Shown: positions 12,231-27,048 of the stretch, piece by piece
Layout: every line of letters begins with the position of its first letter
Numbering within the stretch: the stretch's first letter is position 1
Source: Balanoglossus misakiensis
Lineage: Eukaryota > Hemichordata
Direction of reading: 5' to 3'
DNA: 64,000 nt
Assembly: GCA_040954595.2 (NCBI GenBank)
Contig: CM082579.2
Coordinates: forward strand, 2,418,001-2,482,000
Translations under genes and position numbers: made by a program
The notes under the pieces: model-generated
What the model was told of the DNA's origin: nothing
The model's input: only the letters and a program-made list of their open reading frames with translations
The model's database searches: none

Positions 12231-15200
12231 CTATAGGAAATGTGGACAGAAACAAAACAGCAAATATGTGTGCGAGTGTTGTGACTGTTATTAAAATGAG
12301 AGATTCTCTGCTAAACGGCTCGCGTGACAGCTTTCATTTAGTGAAGGAAAATTGATGTTCGTATTTTGCAACTCATGATGTTTGCAGCGTCTGTTTCTAG
12401 TCACAGGTCAACGGCTTTACGTTCGGATGATTGAAAAGTTGCCAATCTGGACGGCATATACGACGGCGCTTCCTGTATGCTTCGCCGCAAGCAGGGGCGT
12501 TTTGATATTTCCATTAAAAAGTAATATAATAAAACAGTGCCATCATTTCATTTTTATTATCCAGTGATGATCGCTAGAAACTGTCATCTATATCCGTTCC
12601 AAGTACGAACGACTCTTACCCGAACATCGGTCTCTACGTCGCCGACATTCGCTTCTGACGTAGACGATGTGTTTGCCTCGTCGATGGTCGGTGTTTTGCT
12701 GAAGAAATTGACAGCTGCAAATTCCATGAGAGATCCAAGTACAAAGGTGAAACACAAGGCCAGATACCAATCCAGCGACTTTGCATATGAAACCTTCGGC
12801 AGGGTGTCCTTTATGCTCCAACCCAGGGTGGTTATTGCCAGAATGGTCAAAACACCTGAGCGGAAAAACAAATTCCCAGACGTACACCGAGTTAATTATC
12901 ACGTTAATAGACACCGGAGTAAACACAGGAACGCCGGATATTGGGAGAAAATTGATTACTGATTGTGCAAAATTCGCAGTTGACATAATAATTACCACTT
13001 GACTTGATTTTGAAAATTGTTGACAATCGAAAAAACAACAGTTCTGATAGTTTATTTGAATTGACAAGAGTTGGTCGACTGGACTGGCGAACGATTGTGC
13101 AACAGACTCTGTCTCATTGAAATTTGGTCACGGTCTGCTGAGCGAAATGACGTGATTGCTGTGACGTACCTAGAGCGACCCTTGATGGAGTGGCGTCCGG
13201 ATTTAACCAGAAGGACACCCAGGACGACATGGTGACCAGAATACAGGGCACGTAAATCTGGATCAGGAAGTAGCCGATGTGTCTTTGCAGATAAAAGTGC
13301 GCGTATAAGACCGATCTGTCACCTGCAATGTGAACAGTCCAGCGTGAGTTGCAACTTATCGGTGAATTAAACCGATTCAATACGTCCCCGCATCAGGGAT
13401 GACTACAACCCTGATGTGAACGCTGGCAATCTCAATTGCCCACCGTTATTATTACGGGACGCAATCGCGTGTATGATTCTGATATACGACCAACTTATGG
13501 CGTTGAGATTGCGACTGAACCAAGCATGGCATGGTGTTATGGCGTGCGAATACAAATGAGAGCTTTTCATTCTAAGGTTAATTTACACCCATTCGTTTCA
13601 AATAATAGAGTGCGATGCAGTGCAAACCATTGCACAAAAGTTAGGACCAGATCCAAAGAATGAGCAATCGCGTTTAGTCATGAATCTAATGAAATCGGAT
13701 CATTCTTTCTAGGTCGCGGTCGTTTGTAATTTATGGCACATGCGCTTGTGTAATTCCCTACAAAAGAATGCAGAGCTTTTGTGTCATAAGGAGGATTCAT
13801 TTCGCAAATTAAGCTTGCATAGTTCTCGTAAATATGCCAGAACATCTTGTCCGCTGGAAGAACGAAGTGCACTATAGCCACGAGAGGGCGCGGCAAAGTT
13901 CATGTGCCACAGTGACCTTTCGGTACACCCAATAATTAACTAAAGAGTTGAGCCGACCCACATGCGTAATTCTACACAACGAAAATAACAAGTTCCCAAA
14001 CCGCTTTCCCCACGGAAAATCTGAGGAATGTGGCCTGCTAATGAAAGCTGGAAGGCTTAAAACAGGAAAATTGGAGAGAAAGAGCAATGACACAGAATTT
14101 GCCTTCATAGCTGTCGATGAAAAGCGATGATAAAAATCAAGTAATCGAAAACCACTAATATTATCTCCAGAGATCGCATTATAGACAGACGCGCAGGCTC
14201 TCTATATGTCAAGCAACGTCAGAAAAACAATATTCTGATGGTGCATTAACACGTTTACACTAATGAATTTTGATGGTTTTCTTCTGGCGCTTTTGCAAAC
14301 ATGAGCAGTCCGCCCCGACGCTATTGCGATATCAGATGGAAAGCAATGGAGGGTCCCAGACCCAAGCCTCACTCCTGGAGGCCAGTGAAGGCTTACCGAT
14401 TCTGTCAGACCTGATGACTGTCTCGCCCGTCGAGTTGGTCACCAGAAAGAACTGAGAAAGCCGGGTATTCTCGGAGAGCACCACTTTATCGGAGTGCCAG
14501 CTGTAGACGACATCGTCAGTGGAGAAGCTATCTGAGTAGGATTACAGAAACAAGAAACGAATATTTGCAGTGAAAAGAACTGTTGTCAAAAATAAGGACA
14601 CGTCAATTGACGGAGATGTTCTTTTATATACACGTGTGTGCATGAAAAGGCAAAGTTTGGTTGTTTTGCTAAACTTCCCAAACACTTGCATCGTTTAATC
14701 CTAGACAGCAACCGTCTCCACAGATAGACATTAAGAAAAATTACAAAAAACAAATGTAAGAAACAGTAACTCATTTTCTGTTGTTCCCAGTCATATGTAC
14801 ATGGCATTACCCTGGCTAAAGTTGGAAGGGGAGGGGTCCGCTAGCTGTCTTACTGATCTTTTATAATACGTCTATTTCATTTAAGATACAGAAAACATAA
14901 CTTTTTATATTACGTCGGGTGAAACTATACGAGTTCGTTTGTGGATGTTGTATCAAGTCGTAGGTGGCGTGGGCTTTCCAATCCATCAGTTGTCGTGTGT
15001 TGTGGTTATTTTAAAATTCTGGATGGCAACGGTATAATTCCCGATTGCTAGACTGGGAAATGATATCTCCAGATGCAACGGAAACGTTTGCTATCTATAA
15101 TTACGGATAAATTTGTTGCGGACCGAAACCATGGGGAATGCTATTCCACTGCCCTTAAAAACTTATTGCAAACTATTCGTTTCATTTTGGACTGAGTTAT

Positions 15201-18200
15201 GTCAGTAGTAATGCGGGAATATGTAGGCCATGAAATGCTCATAGCTGTGGTCGTACATTTTATGTTTCTTCCCAAATGTCTTTTGGCGGTTCAGACCAGA
15301 CTATGGTGTTGGTTTTGCAAATGTAAGTGTGTCTGGCAATTCTGTCTCAGGCAGGCCAGCGTTTCCACCGATTTCAACTAAATATACCCCCAGTCCTCCA
15401 AATGCCACTGCAACGTTGCCATTTTTTTTAGTTTTCTTCTTTCTTAAGGGGCTGTGGATATTTTAAAACACGCACATGATAAAAACAAGTAATTCTGTCT
15501 GACTGATCCAATGTGAACTATATATGTTACACCAATACGAATAAATTGCGCGCGATAATCAAAATACAGTACTATTTAACCTTTTCCCTTCTGAGCGAAG
15601 AAAAGTCATTCATCATGCACGTGTTTAAATTATCCACGACCCCTTACGAGATACGTTCATTATTTTAAAGATCTGACCGCAAAACGACCTTTAAAAGCGT
15701 AAGGCAGCATCAATGCTGACTCAGAGAAGACACACTTTCAAGAGTTGTTATGACCACGACTTGGAATCTGGAATACGGCATCAAATTGCCTCGGCCAGTC
15801 TTTTTTTTCAAGCGTGCTGGTATAACGAGAATACAAGCATGCACACATCGCTTCGTACTAATTTAGGGTCAAGACCTGCATTAAAAACCAGTTTATTGAC
15901 AGACTCTGACGCCAATGAATTAAATCATGTTGACATTAAAGACATATTTCCCTGTCAAAACGCTATCTGTGGTTTTCTTATTATTTCACTTAAGCGATAA
16001 ACAGGCTATTCATAGAGAACATAACACGTTATTTCAAACAAGACCACAGACTTGGGGTCAGGACGTTGTGAAGTAAATTTTATCTTTTTGAAAAGATCAA
16101 TGACCCCTAAGTATTTACGTCTATTTTAGCTGAAAACGTGTATACTATACTTAGCTGAATTAGAAAAGAATTGTATGCTTACTACTTCCGAAGAACAGGG
16201 GGCATATCTGCTTATCCATGGGATAGTTTTCGAAATGCATCTGGCATTCAGCGATAATTGTTAGTCTGTAAGACAAGAACATTAGATTAGGTCACCGACG
16301 TCACTGAAGAATTGTCAAACTATCGAAACTTCAGTTCCATAGATCGCAGTACCTCACTGACACCCTGGTGGTGTACGTTGACTTATATCAAATGCAATAA
16401 ATTATCGCTTGGTACTGTATAACAAGTTTATTAAGGTTGGAACCAGTTCATCTTATTTCTCATTTCCTCTTTCCGTGTGATGTGTTTTCTCGATGCAATC
16501 GTAGAGGAAATTTCAAAAAATAAGTCATTCAGAAAAAATGACTTGGGTAAATTGCGCCTATAAATATTGACACGGATTGCTCCAATACAGCGCTTTATGT
16601 CTTTACATGTTAAAAGATTCTTGATTGCAAATGTTGAAAGATGTGAATTAAAAATAATTTGCGATAAGAAAAGTACATTGTTCCCCCTGCATGCAGTCAA
16701 GAAAGTACTCTATTTGAATCGCCTACTCGATAAGACGGAATTGGTTTTGTCGTTTGCGTTTCGAGGCGTCACTTAACGTTTTGAGTGATGAGTTTCGATA
16801 CGTTTGAAGGAAGGGCATTTCATTTAACTCTGAAACCCCACGTCTTCCATCGCTGATGGAGACTGTCGTCTTTCATTTGCCGCCATTTTGACAGCATAGC
16901 ATGACTCTCTTATCTTGGGTTCACCACGAGAGTTGGCGTAGTCACTTCTGTACCCATGGCAACGTGCATCGTGCAAACTCGCCGGCGACTGTGACACGCC
17001 GACGCACACAATCCAGCCGTATGATCACGGTGTCATCGCTGTCCAATTTCAATAAACCGCATCAAAACAGTTTTGCATTTTTTTTTGCAGAAACAATGAC
17101 GAAAATATGGGACTGCTGTGTTCGGATGGATAAACACGATTTATACCATGCCGCCCAAACTCATCTTAGTGACAAATAATACCGTTTATGATGCAATCTA
17201 TCACCACCATGCACATCTTTCATAGTGTTATTGGCTCGACACCTATCGGTCTAATCGCGTTCGCAGAAACCAGTTTTGAAGAAGATGGAAATAACATCTT
17301 CTTTAAAACAACTTTGCATTCGCCATCAGAACTTAGTATCTTGTTTGTAAACAACTGAATATTGTCCCACACCGCTCATCTCTCAAAAACACTGAACCCA
17401 CATACTAAAAATACACCAGTATCGCATGAAAAGTTAAACATATAGTAGAACATTTGTTTGGACATCATGCGTGTATATTCAATACGGGTGCACTTCCCAG
17501 TTTCGCCTGAAGACGTTTCAAGAAAATACTCAGATAACCATTATCTGTTATTTGAGATATATCACCTTTGTACCCGCCTCGAAAGAACAACCAATGTACG
17601 TATGTATTATGTGTTTTTTTTATGCTTCCGATGTGGTTGTGCCAAAAATGACGTTTTTTTCCACTCAGACAGGTCTAATTGATTTTAAGTATGATATACC
17701 TTTGGGTATAGAGGACGTCTCCGTTCTGAGATATTCGGAATAGACGGTTTGGCGTGGTGATGTTGTGCCCGTAGGATTTTTTCCCGTTGTGAAAATAAGT
17801 ATCGGGGTACCAGATACTTTCCAACATGACAGTGTTCAGTGAGAGGATACGATAGGGGTCGTCATAAGCCAGACGGGGGTCATTCCATCGCTGCCGGAAG
17901 AACACATCTAAGTGGTATTCCTAAGAAACGAATCAAAAATTCACCGCATTTAGTATGTCTCCGGGGTGATCCATATGCAGCAGATGCAACCGACCGTAGT
18001 ATACACACCCGGTCACCGCAGAGGGAAACTGAGACTAAACGCCGAGGAATATGACTTCGGCGTCGTCGAGACCACATGCTATAAAATCGTCTGGTGGAGA
18101 TTTATACGGAAGTTTAGTGTAATTAGCCAAGTGAGCGAAGCAGCTGTGAATTTAAAGGCACAAGAGGTTTGAATCTAAACATACATATTTGGTTGGTTGA

Positions 18201-21200
18201 GAAACCCCGAGGGATACGAAGATGATTGTAGGTGTAAGGTGGAATTCATTTAAAGGTCAATTGTACTTTTAAAGATTCCCTCTAAGGTAGCAAATCAGCT
18301 TGTCGGAAATGCTTAAAATAATTTGTATCAATTAAATTTATTGTGTGGTTACATTTCCTATTTCCAATAGTCTTTGGGGGCTTGTATATTCTGCTGATAA
18401 AATGAAGGCGATGTTGATAGCCACTTTACATGTATGATGGTGGCCGGGGTGGTGGCCGTGCTGATGATGGTGGTGGTGGTGGTGGTGACTATAATGGTGG
18501 TAATGGTATTAGTTGTGACGATTGTGAATGTGATTGTGTGTTTTGCTTGGTTCGCCAGACTTTGACTCAAAATCGAAAGAGATAATCTATATAATTGTAA
18601 CAACTCCCATGATTGCTACAACTGCTTTAACTGTTTATCTTGTCACGTTTCCTTCCCCATCTGAAGACCATGTCAGCGCTTTGAAATGAAGAAAAAAACT
18701 GCCGCCCTAGTACGCGTGATAAACAACAGGGACTGCACATGCGCAAGGCTGGATTAACAGATTTAGTCCTGTCAACGAAAATAATGTTGATAACCGGAGT
18801 ACTTGGTGTTATTGATACCTAACACAAACGTTATTCTACGCCTGACAGGACAGGATAGAGTTTATCTGGGCTGATTCTTAGCTGAAACTGAAGAAAGTTG
18901 AATAATTCGCGTCATGACTGACCTTGCCAAAGCCAATACTGGTTAACACCAATATAGATAGCCTGGGAGACAAAGTTACGTGAACAGCATACTAGACACA
19001 CACACACTGGCACATGATCTGTGACATCTACGTGCCAAGATGTCGAATGACTTCGGCAAGAATAATTGAGATTAATTCGTTGGCTTTTTACACGGATACA
19101 GTTTACTGAGCTGAAGTAAATTCTGGTACGTGCACACCCAAGCGAAAGACAGCCAGCCACATCGTTACCACGAATAAACCACTGTGGATTTGATAACATT
19201 CACAGGCTAGGAAAACACACACATACGAGGAAAATACAATCAATTTTAATGTGTGCAATAATAGTTAAGTTTACACGCTTTTCCCATAAAACATTTTCAC
19301 CCTCAGTTAAACTTAAATGTTTTCGCAGGGTAACAACATATTGACGGGTTTAATGACTTGATGATCAGTCAAGCGTTTTTTCCATTCTTACTTTGGACAG
19401 TATAATAAATTATTCTGTTGACCGGTTGGTTTAATACGGATTCTGATGGGACCGATTCCTCTACCTACAGATGACATTTCAGTTAAATTATATTCTAGTA
19501 TATATTTTACACGGCAGCTAGGCATACTTAAGTACTTCAATACCCGAGGAATTGCATTAGAAATGCCGTGGCAAATCTACTCCTTTTCTATTCAGAGAGT
19601 AATAATCTCGCGGACGTTGGTTGGCAGTCTAAGTCCGATTGGTCAGTGAGTAAACCAATCACAAGACCAACGTATAGTAAACTTGTTCTCATTAATCAGA
19701 AGTTGTGGAATGTTTTTAATAAGGAAACTATGTCAATTAATACAAGAAATTCGGTTTAAACAAACCCGAATAGTTAAATGATTTACAGTCAGAAAGAGAC
19801 TGGCCTTGCTATCAAGTTATGCCGGACGTGACATAGTGTTGCCTCTATTGAAGAAATTGCAAAGCTGCCCAAGACCAGGCGTGACTTTTGGAGATTTCCT
19901 TGACGACTACATGTTGATTGATAGACCGCGCCACTCACTTGCCAGTCACAAAATCGCAAAAAAGACAAGCTGACGTCATAGCTACGCGCAAGTGTCACTT
20001 CAGTTTCCCTCCAACCTGTCCCCCCATTCTTTCGCAAAAGCAAACGATATTAACGCGTCGTAACTATCGAGTATCCATGCTGAAAGTGTGAAAACGATTC
20101 CAACACATTACCACGGCTCACGTCATCATACACGACCTATAGACACCATTTGCAACTAATCTTTGCCCAGCTCCCGCGCAATTGTCGGTAGCAATTCAAA
20201 GGAATGACGCTCTTTGGCCGACACCGAATTGGCCAATTATTTATGAAAATTCCTCTATAGTACTGGGCATTCATGTAAAATCTCGTAGTAGGCTTTGTTG
20301 TCGTTATCATTTGCCATATACATTCATAGGGTCAAGGCTTTGTTCCCAAAGCGCTTGGGGAAAAAAATACTTCAGAATATGCAAATTGCAACTGTAGTAT
20401 GCGCATGCAAGTAATGACACATATTTGAGCAATTTTCGGTAAATACTGAGTTACAAGAATTAAAGAACGCTTCCATAGTTCTGTCGGAAATATTTCTCTA
20501 ACGTCACGTCCGTAATTAGCCAATTTAGAGTTCGTAATAGAATTTCTGCGTCTTTCATACACACTGTATATTTATAGCTTGTCAAACCTCCAACAACGCG
20601 AATGACTGACAGGTTTGGTTGTCAATGTGGTATTTGGACTCGAAGTGAGTGATGAACTTCAAGGTTTAGATCAACACAGTGTGAAATGTTAACTTTCGGG
20701 ATGATATTGAAAGTTTTCGAGAGTTACACTTGTTTTACATAATGGCAGGGGTGGGTGGGATAAGAACGAGGGAATCTGACAGGCAGACAGACACAGGCAG
20801 ATGGAGAGAGATTCGATTTATACATTTCGAGTTTCAGTAAGTCTTTTAGTACAGAGAATATGATTTTGTGTTTGCAAAGTAGGACATGTTCGAGCTGTAT
20901 CTGTATCAGAGGAAGATTATCCCTTTGGTAGTCGGCCATCACATTGATAATTTATGGAATTCTCCGTCCTAATTGGGTTGATTGATTTGGGAATACAATT
21001 TATATTTGGGTTGGTGGTTGGTAGTACAATTAATCAGGGACATTGGATCGGCGCACTACCGGTGGAAAAAAATCTCTGGAGTTTATCCCTCTTTTATCTT
21101 GTCATTCGGGATGAGGTTTATCTTATCAACTATTAAATATTGAAACGTCGCTCTTTAATTTTTGTCGAAGGATTTTAATCGGGAAGATGTATGAATGTGT

Positions 21201-24200
21201 CATTTCTAACGGTTTAATAATTCGCGTGCGTCTGAGTGTGTTATTTGTGTTCAAACAGCGTACGGCCGGCAAAGCTTTGCGCGTTGAGCGTATGGTCACG
21301 TGAAAAGAGCGAACGATTTACGGACAGGTCGATCGGATCACGCCTGAAGGCACACTTATCGATTGTCAGCCCGATGAATGGGATCAAAAGATAACCCGCC
21401 AACATGTGGCGTGCCACCAGGTTTCATATGGGGCTTTAGTCGAAATCACATCTTTTTGCGCGGATGAATAGGCAATAACTCCAACCCTTTAGACAGGACA
21501 AAAAGGTCATAAAAATATGAAACGGTTATATAACCCCGCGAATAGTTTTCTAGAAATGAGTGAGAATCTCTTGTTGGGCACTTGTGATGAACATTTCAGA
21601 TGGGGATGAAACAAACCTACAACAGGAATGTACAAGTGACGACTGATGAAACTACCATATCGTGCAGCCGAGATAAGTTTGTCGTCTGCCTCTTTCAACA
21701 GTCTATTCCAAACTTTCACTGACAGACAATTTATCAGTTGAAAGCGAAACACGTGCAGGAGTCCGAGGGGCAACGTGAGCCATGAAAAGCATTAAACCCC
21801 AGTTCATCCTGCCGACGGTGGAGAGTATCAGCCTGAGCGCCAGAGTTTCTCAAATAATTGCAATCGTCATCACACTTTGTCATTACAAGGGATTCTCTTC
21901 GGGCTGGAAATATCCAGTTTCCGTGTTTTAATGATAACGGCAAGAGTTTGAAGCAGAACGATTCTGCAATAACATTTGTAATCATTCCGAAATTGAAAAT
22001 TGATATGTTATATCATATTTGATTTCGACAGTCTCTCGATAATGAATTACCTCCAAAATGATTCCGCGACCTCGATGGTTTGACCTTTGGCATATTTGTT
22101 ATTTTCACGTTGTACTTTTTTTCTGATTAATTTCTCGTTGTCGATTTCTCCTTCTATTAATTGCTGTGGTCTGTTCCTTTCATTATCTTCTGCGATACAC
22201 GTGTAATTGAAAACCATCGCCCAGGCATTTTACACAGCCAAATTCAATAGATTCTCTATCTCCAGGGTACCCCCCCCCCCCCCCTGCATGCAAAACCGAG
22301 ACACTGTGTCGGATTCCATCTAGTTTTATTTTTAAAGATTGTTAGTAAATTAATACTAATGGAGCCTTGATAAGACGGTGGACAATTTAATTTCTCCAAT
22401 GAAGAGAACGCATCAGAGAAATCAATGTTTTTTTTATATCTCCTGTCCAGTCACGAATTGGCCTCATCAATGACATCGAAACTCTTATTGAGTCATTTAG
22501 CAAAATGTACAAGCAGGGAATCTTTCTAGCTTGGCGACATGCATCATCAAGATGGCTAGTGGATAAAGTGTATTTAGTGGCTAGTCGTATACTTACCATG
22601 TTTACTTCCACGATTGGACCAATGCTCAATGCATATATATCAGCCTGAACGTGAACCGGTGGTCCTGGAGACATAAAACGAACAATTCACAGTATAAGAA
22701 ACACATACATTTTAATTATTATATATTATGTCTTATACATGAACTGTGTAAGTGTGAGGTTTTGGATAATTGACAATCATTAACAAATATAATGTAAATC
22801 ATTGACAATCATTAACAAATATAATGTAAATTGGTCTATCAATGTTAACTGTAAGCGGGGTTTTTTCAAATGCATATGCCAAGTTGATCAATCATGTACC
22901 ACAGTAGAGAATCTTTCCTGACATAGAATCACTTTATCGGCAAGACTCTTCACTTGTGATCAATCGATCACCGATTCAATCAATCAAAAATTCAGCAAAC
23001 AAATAAATCAATCCATCTGCTAAACCGACTCTACCGGTCAGCTAGCAATTAAGACAGCAATCAGGTCTCCTGTGTGGTGACCGTCTCGTTCTCTGTTCTC
23101 CCTCATCTCATCTCACAAAATATTCATATCAGTGGCAATGAGTGCACCCACACAGACTCGCATCTCGATCACTGACATCAGATACGGTTCCCAGAAACCA
23201 TCTAATGATTACATTTCAGATTCAGCTCACGAATATGATAAACCCCATCGTTGAGGGCAGTTTGACTAATTTCCTTTCGAAAGAAACGCAAGAACGCAGA
23301 TATCTTTGCAGACATTTGACGTCAAGATTAGTAATGGTATAAAATATATAGAGTGGATGCACTCTTATAATCTAATTTAAGAAGAAAAAACAGTTCTGAG
23401 CTCCCTGCGTGGACAGAGAGTTTATTGCGGGGAAAACGTCTAATATTTCCAAATTAAACAAAGAATTTAGATTTTGTATGGTGCCTGGTCATGCTGCGAG
23501 GCTGTTCCACACGCTGACTACACGACCTACATGTGCCTGTATAAAGACTCATTTGAAGCTCATAGACATGTGCTCTATTCATGGAGAACAGATAGCTTGT
23601 GGCTGTGGCAAATTAACTTAGCATCTATTAGCATTTCTCGTGCGCGTCGTTGTTGTTGTTCGCATTGGGGGTTTATGGCGCCGTCAGTCATTTTTTTGCC
23701 GCCAAACGCAGAGATTACCTTCTGGGTGTTCACTAACGTGAAATGTCAGAAGTGGGTGCCAATTATAAGTTCCAACTTTCCAAAAAAATCTTTTCTTTTT
23801 CAGGTGGTTCCTAGACGCCGTTTGTACCAAACACCTACATGTACAATTATTACAAGTTGTGGGTATTATTGAAAGAAAGTTTCATCTTTTTCCCGTACGC
23901 CGACCATTGATTGTTTTTTTGCAGTATTCATGCCCGGCAGCCATCTTTGATACTTGATATGCATGGTACGATGACAGTCATGACACTTGGATTAGTGATT
24001 ATTTCTTTTAGACTTTGAAATTGTGCCGTTATGCCCAGGATATAGAAATTATTATTTAAGGAATTCTGTCAGTTCAGTAATTTAAATAATGTTGAGATCA
24101 AAGATATCTGCATGCATGATGTCGGTTCTGTCGGTTACAACACCACAGTTGGCATCTTCGACGTGTAAAAGCCATTTTCTCAATTCTGCCGCTGACTGTC

Positions 24201-27016
24201 AGACAGATATTATCGCGCTGTTTTAGAAAACTGGCGTGATTTACAGAACTTTACACACATTTGCTGAAAGTGAGTATGCCAGCTTTTAGCATTCTTCACA
24301 TTTCCGCGCCATGGATATGAGGCACTCGAAATAAAATTAAAAAATCGTGTCGATTTTAATGATTTTGTCAAGGAAAGATTTTCGCTGATGGTCGCTATGC
24401 GACCCTTACTAAACAAATTCCCTCGATCGTGATTAAATTTTTTTACCAAGATGATTAAACCTTCAGACGTACTCGTTTGAGTATTGTTGCTTTTCCAGTC
24501 TATAAACCTTGACGTTTAAGATGGGTCCCTAGGATCTTTTTGCCCGTTGCTATGGGCCTTTATAGGACATTACACCCCGATTTGGACTAAGCCGTTTTCA
24601 GAGTCTAACAAGGGGCTGGTAACTAGTTAAAAATACGCACGATTGTGAGCGCGCGCCCCCTGACGCCATTGATATGCAAATTAGTTAGGTCAAATTTCAA
24701 AAGCCTAAGGCTTTTTATTCCGTGACCTCAAAAACGAACTTGATACGTATTCATTAGTTGCTTGAACCAGGGAAGATCGTGACGGATTTTGTTTTCGAAT
24801 ATTATCGTTGTATCCTACGATTTCAGCATACCCGTACTACACCTGAAAAAGTCATCGATTTTGGGTGTTTTTGGACGCACTCTTCCACTGGTATCGCTTC
24901 TTAGCACGACGAAAACCGAAAAAACGATCCGTCACACTGTGCGGAAGTGCGTTCTCAACAAGCAGGTCAAATTTGGCTGGCGTACGTCGCCTATGAAAAA
25001 AGCCTTAGGGATTTTCGTGAACGGTACAAAATCTCTGTGTACAAAACATTGGATTTTTAGCGTTCGATCCAGTTACTGTGGTTACAGGACGCGCACGCTA
25101 TATCGCTGACCGCTGCTTTGCCGTATTAGCGTGGCGGCCTATGGCCGGGCGGTAGCTGCCGTAAACATACTCAGACAGGGGGTGTGCACACAATCGTGTG
25201 TATTTTTAACTAGTTACAAGCCCCTTGTCGGACGTTCATAACGGTTTCGATCAAAATTGAGTGTAGTGTCCTATAAAGGCCCATAGCAACGAGCAAAAAG
25301 ATCCTAGGGACCCATCTTAATCAACTGTTGAATCCAAGCCCCTGGTATTTTACATGCAGGTCGCTTGCTTGTTTCGCTGTGTCGAGCTCAGCTGAAAATC
25401 CCTAGAAGAGATTTCTTACATCATTCGATTCCGAACTCGATGATTGGGGTTTGAGATAGACGCGTCGTAAAACTGTCGCCACGGTGTAGTCTGGTGATCA
25501 TTTGACAAATCATAAAAATGGCCCTGGCTACATCGTTGTAAATATTAATTGGTTTTAAAATCCTTTGGCAAGCAAACAACACCTCTGAGACTAAAAAACA
25601 CGGAATTTGGCCGTCGAAAATCCCGGCTCAGCATTCCAGAGGTGACGCGAAAACCCCGAGGAAGTAATTGGAAAAAGAAAAAAGCATGAAATCAAAATGG
25701 CAACTAGCGAACTACCCTTTCTTCACGTTGGCGCCTTCGCCAATAACATTTCTGGTAGCGCTGTCGTATGCATAATTAATCACTATGATTTGTTGAGGAA
25801 TAATATGGGTTGTATATGACTTCAGAAATGGGGTGCTCAACTTAGTATGCAACTAATACTGCAATTCTGATGGGTTTGATATTTCGTGTATTCAGGGACA
25901 AGAAATATTGCCAAAGGAAGATTAATTCTACAGCACAGTTCAATCACTTTCTTATGCCTACCCATCTGTCTGACTGACCCTCCCTCACTCCCTCCATCTA
26001 TGGCAGCGTTAACCACTGTCATATTAAGATACACCCCCCCCCCCCCGATCATAAAACCAGTGCGCTATCAAACAAGGAACATGTAACATTCTCACTGATG
26101 AATTCCTTCCAAAGAACCGACTTTTCTTCAATGCAGATACCAGTCGAGAGATCTCGACATTACTGCCCTTGCAGAATGCATGGAAGTTCATTGAACCCGC
26201 TAGTTACTTCCTGCTAAATGGATTCGATGTTACCGAGAAGTGATTTCATTCATGGGACATATTTTACTGGCTTCCCGCAAATGTAATTTCCAAATCCCAC
26301 ATTATGAATATTTTATCTTTAACGTAGGAGGCCATGAAAGCCTTTCAAGTTTGTCGTCATTGATGCAGATTAAAAAGGAAAACTCTCAGAATTGTACGAT
26401 GATTCAATTTTCGGTCAAAACGCAGGAGTGCCGAAGGGGGTCAAAAAGCCAGCCACTTATTTGCTCTCAAGCCATGCACTTCCATCTTAGCACATCATCT
26501 GGTGAAACGTTGAAGGTAATGCGGTAAGACAGGGGGTGCGCGCACAAACGCTAGTAAAGTCAGTTTACAACGTTCATGAATAGTTCTGTCTGTAACGGAC
26601 AGTGTCAACGTCACTGCTGCTCTGGTGCGATCACTTGAACTATGCCTGCGAAAACATCACTATCTTGGTAGAAACCCCGCTAACGCGGTAGCCCAGTCAG
26701 CCATGCAAACATCTCACGGTTGGTTGGACTTGTCTTCGGTTCAGTTGATTGTTCAGTGAGTAAAGGAAGGAAATGTCGCCATGCAAACAGCGCAAGAGAG
26801 AGATCAGTTGGTGTACAACAAGCTGCAACAAGATATCTCCAATGCCAATTAAATTCTTCACTTGTAACATGTTTAGTTCAACAAACAGTATTTTACCTTC
26901 AATCCTATTTATTCTTTAACACTATAACCGTAAAATAAAGTAAATGTGCTTATACGTAGTATTATATGTATGTACAATGCATGTATGTATGTTATGTATG
27001 TATGTATGTATGTATG

Positions 27017-27048
<32 letters not shown>

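Noticed and set aside
12537-12962. 141-codon plus-strand frame
   Set aside because: It is antisense to the M2-M3 exon of the receptor.
11648-13891. CTCF-like motifs (13 of 14 consensus positions) at 11648-11661 and 13878-13891
   Set aside because: About one such near-match is expected by chance in 64 kb of both strands, so they carry little weight without ChIP data.
18920-18965. Minus-strand [13 protein letters not shown] with acceptor and donor, tested as the exon before the 221-nt exon
   Set aside because: Too short and lacks the EVNM ending; the 68-nt exon at 22597-22664 fits exactly.
24789-25109. 106-codon frame inside the TTAA element as a transposase
   Set aside because: No DDE/DDD motif or other transposase signature, and far too short.
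26521-26545. agacagggggtgcgcgcacaa, resembling the inner edge of the TTAA element's right end
   Set aside because: Similarity stops after about 20 bp and no element ends are present.
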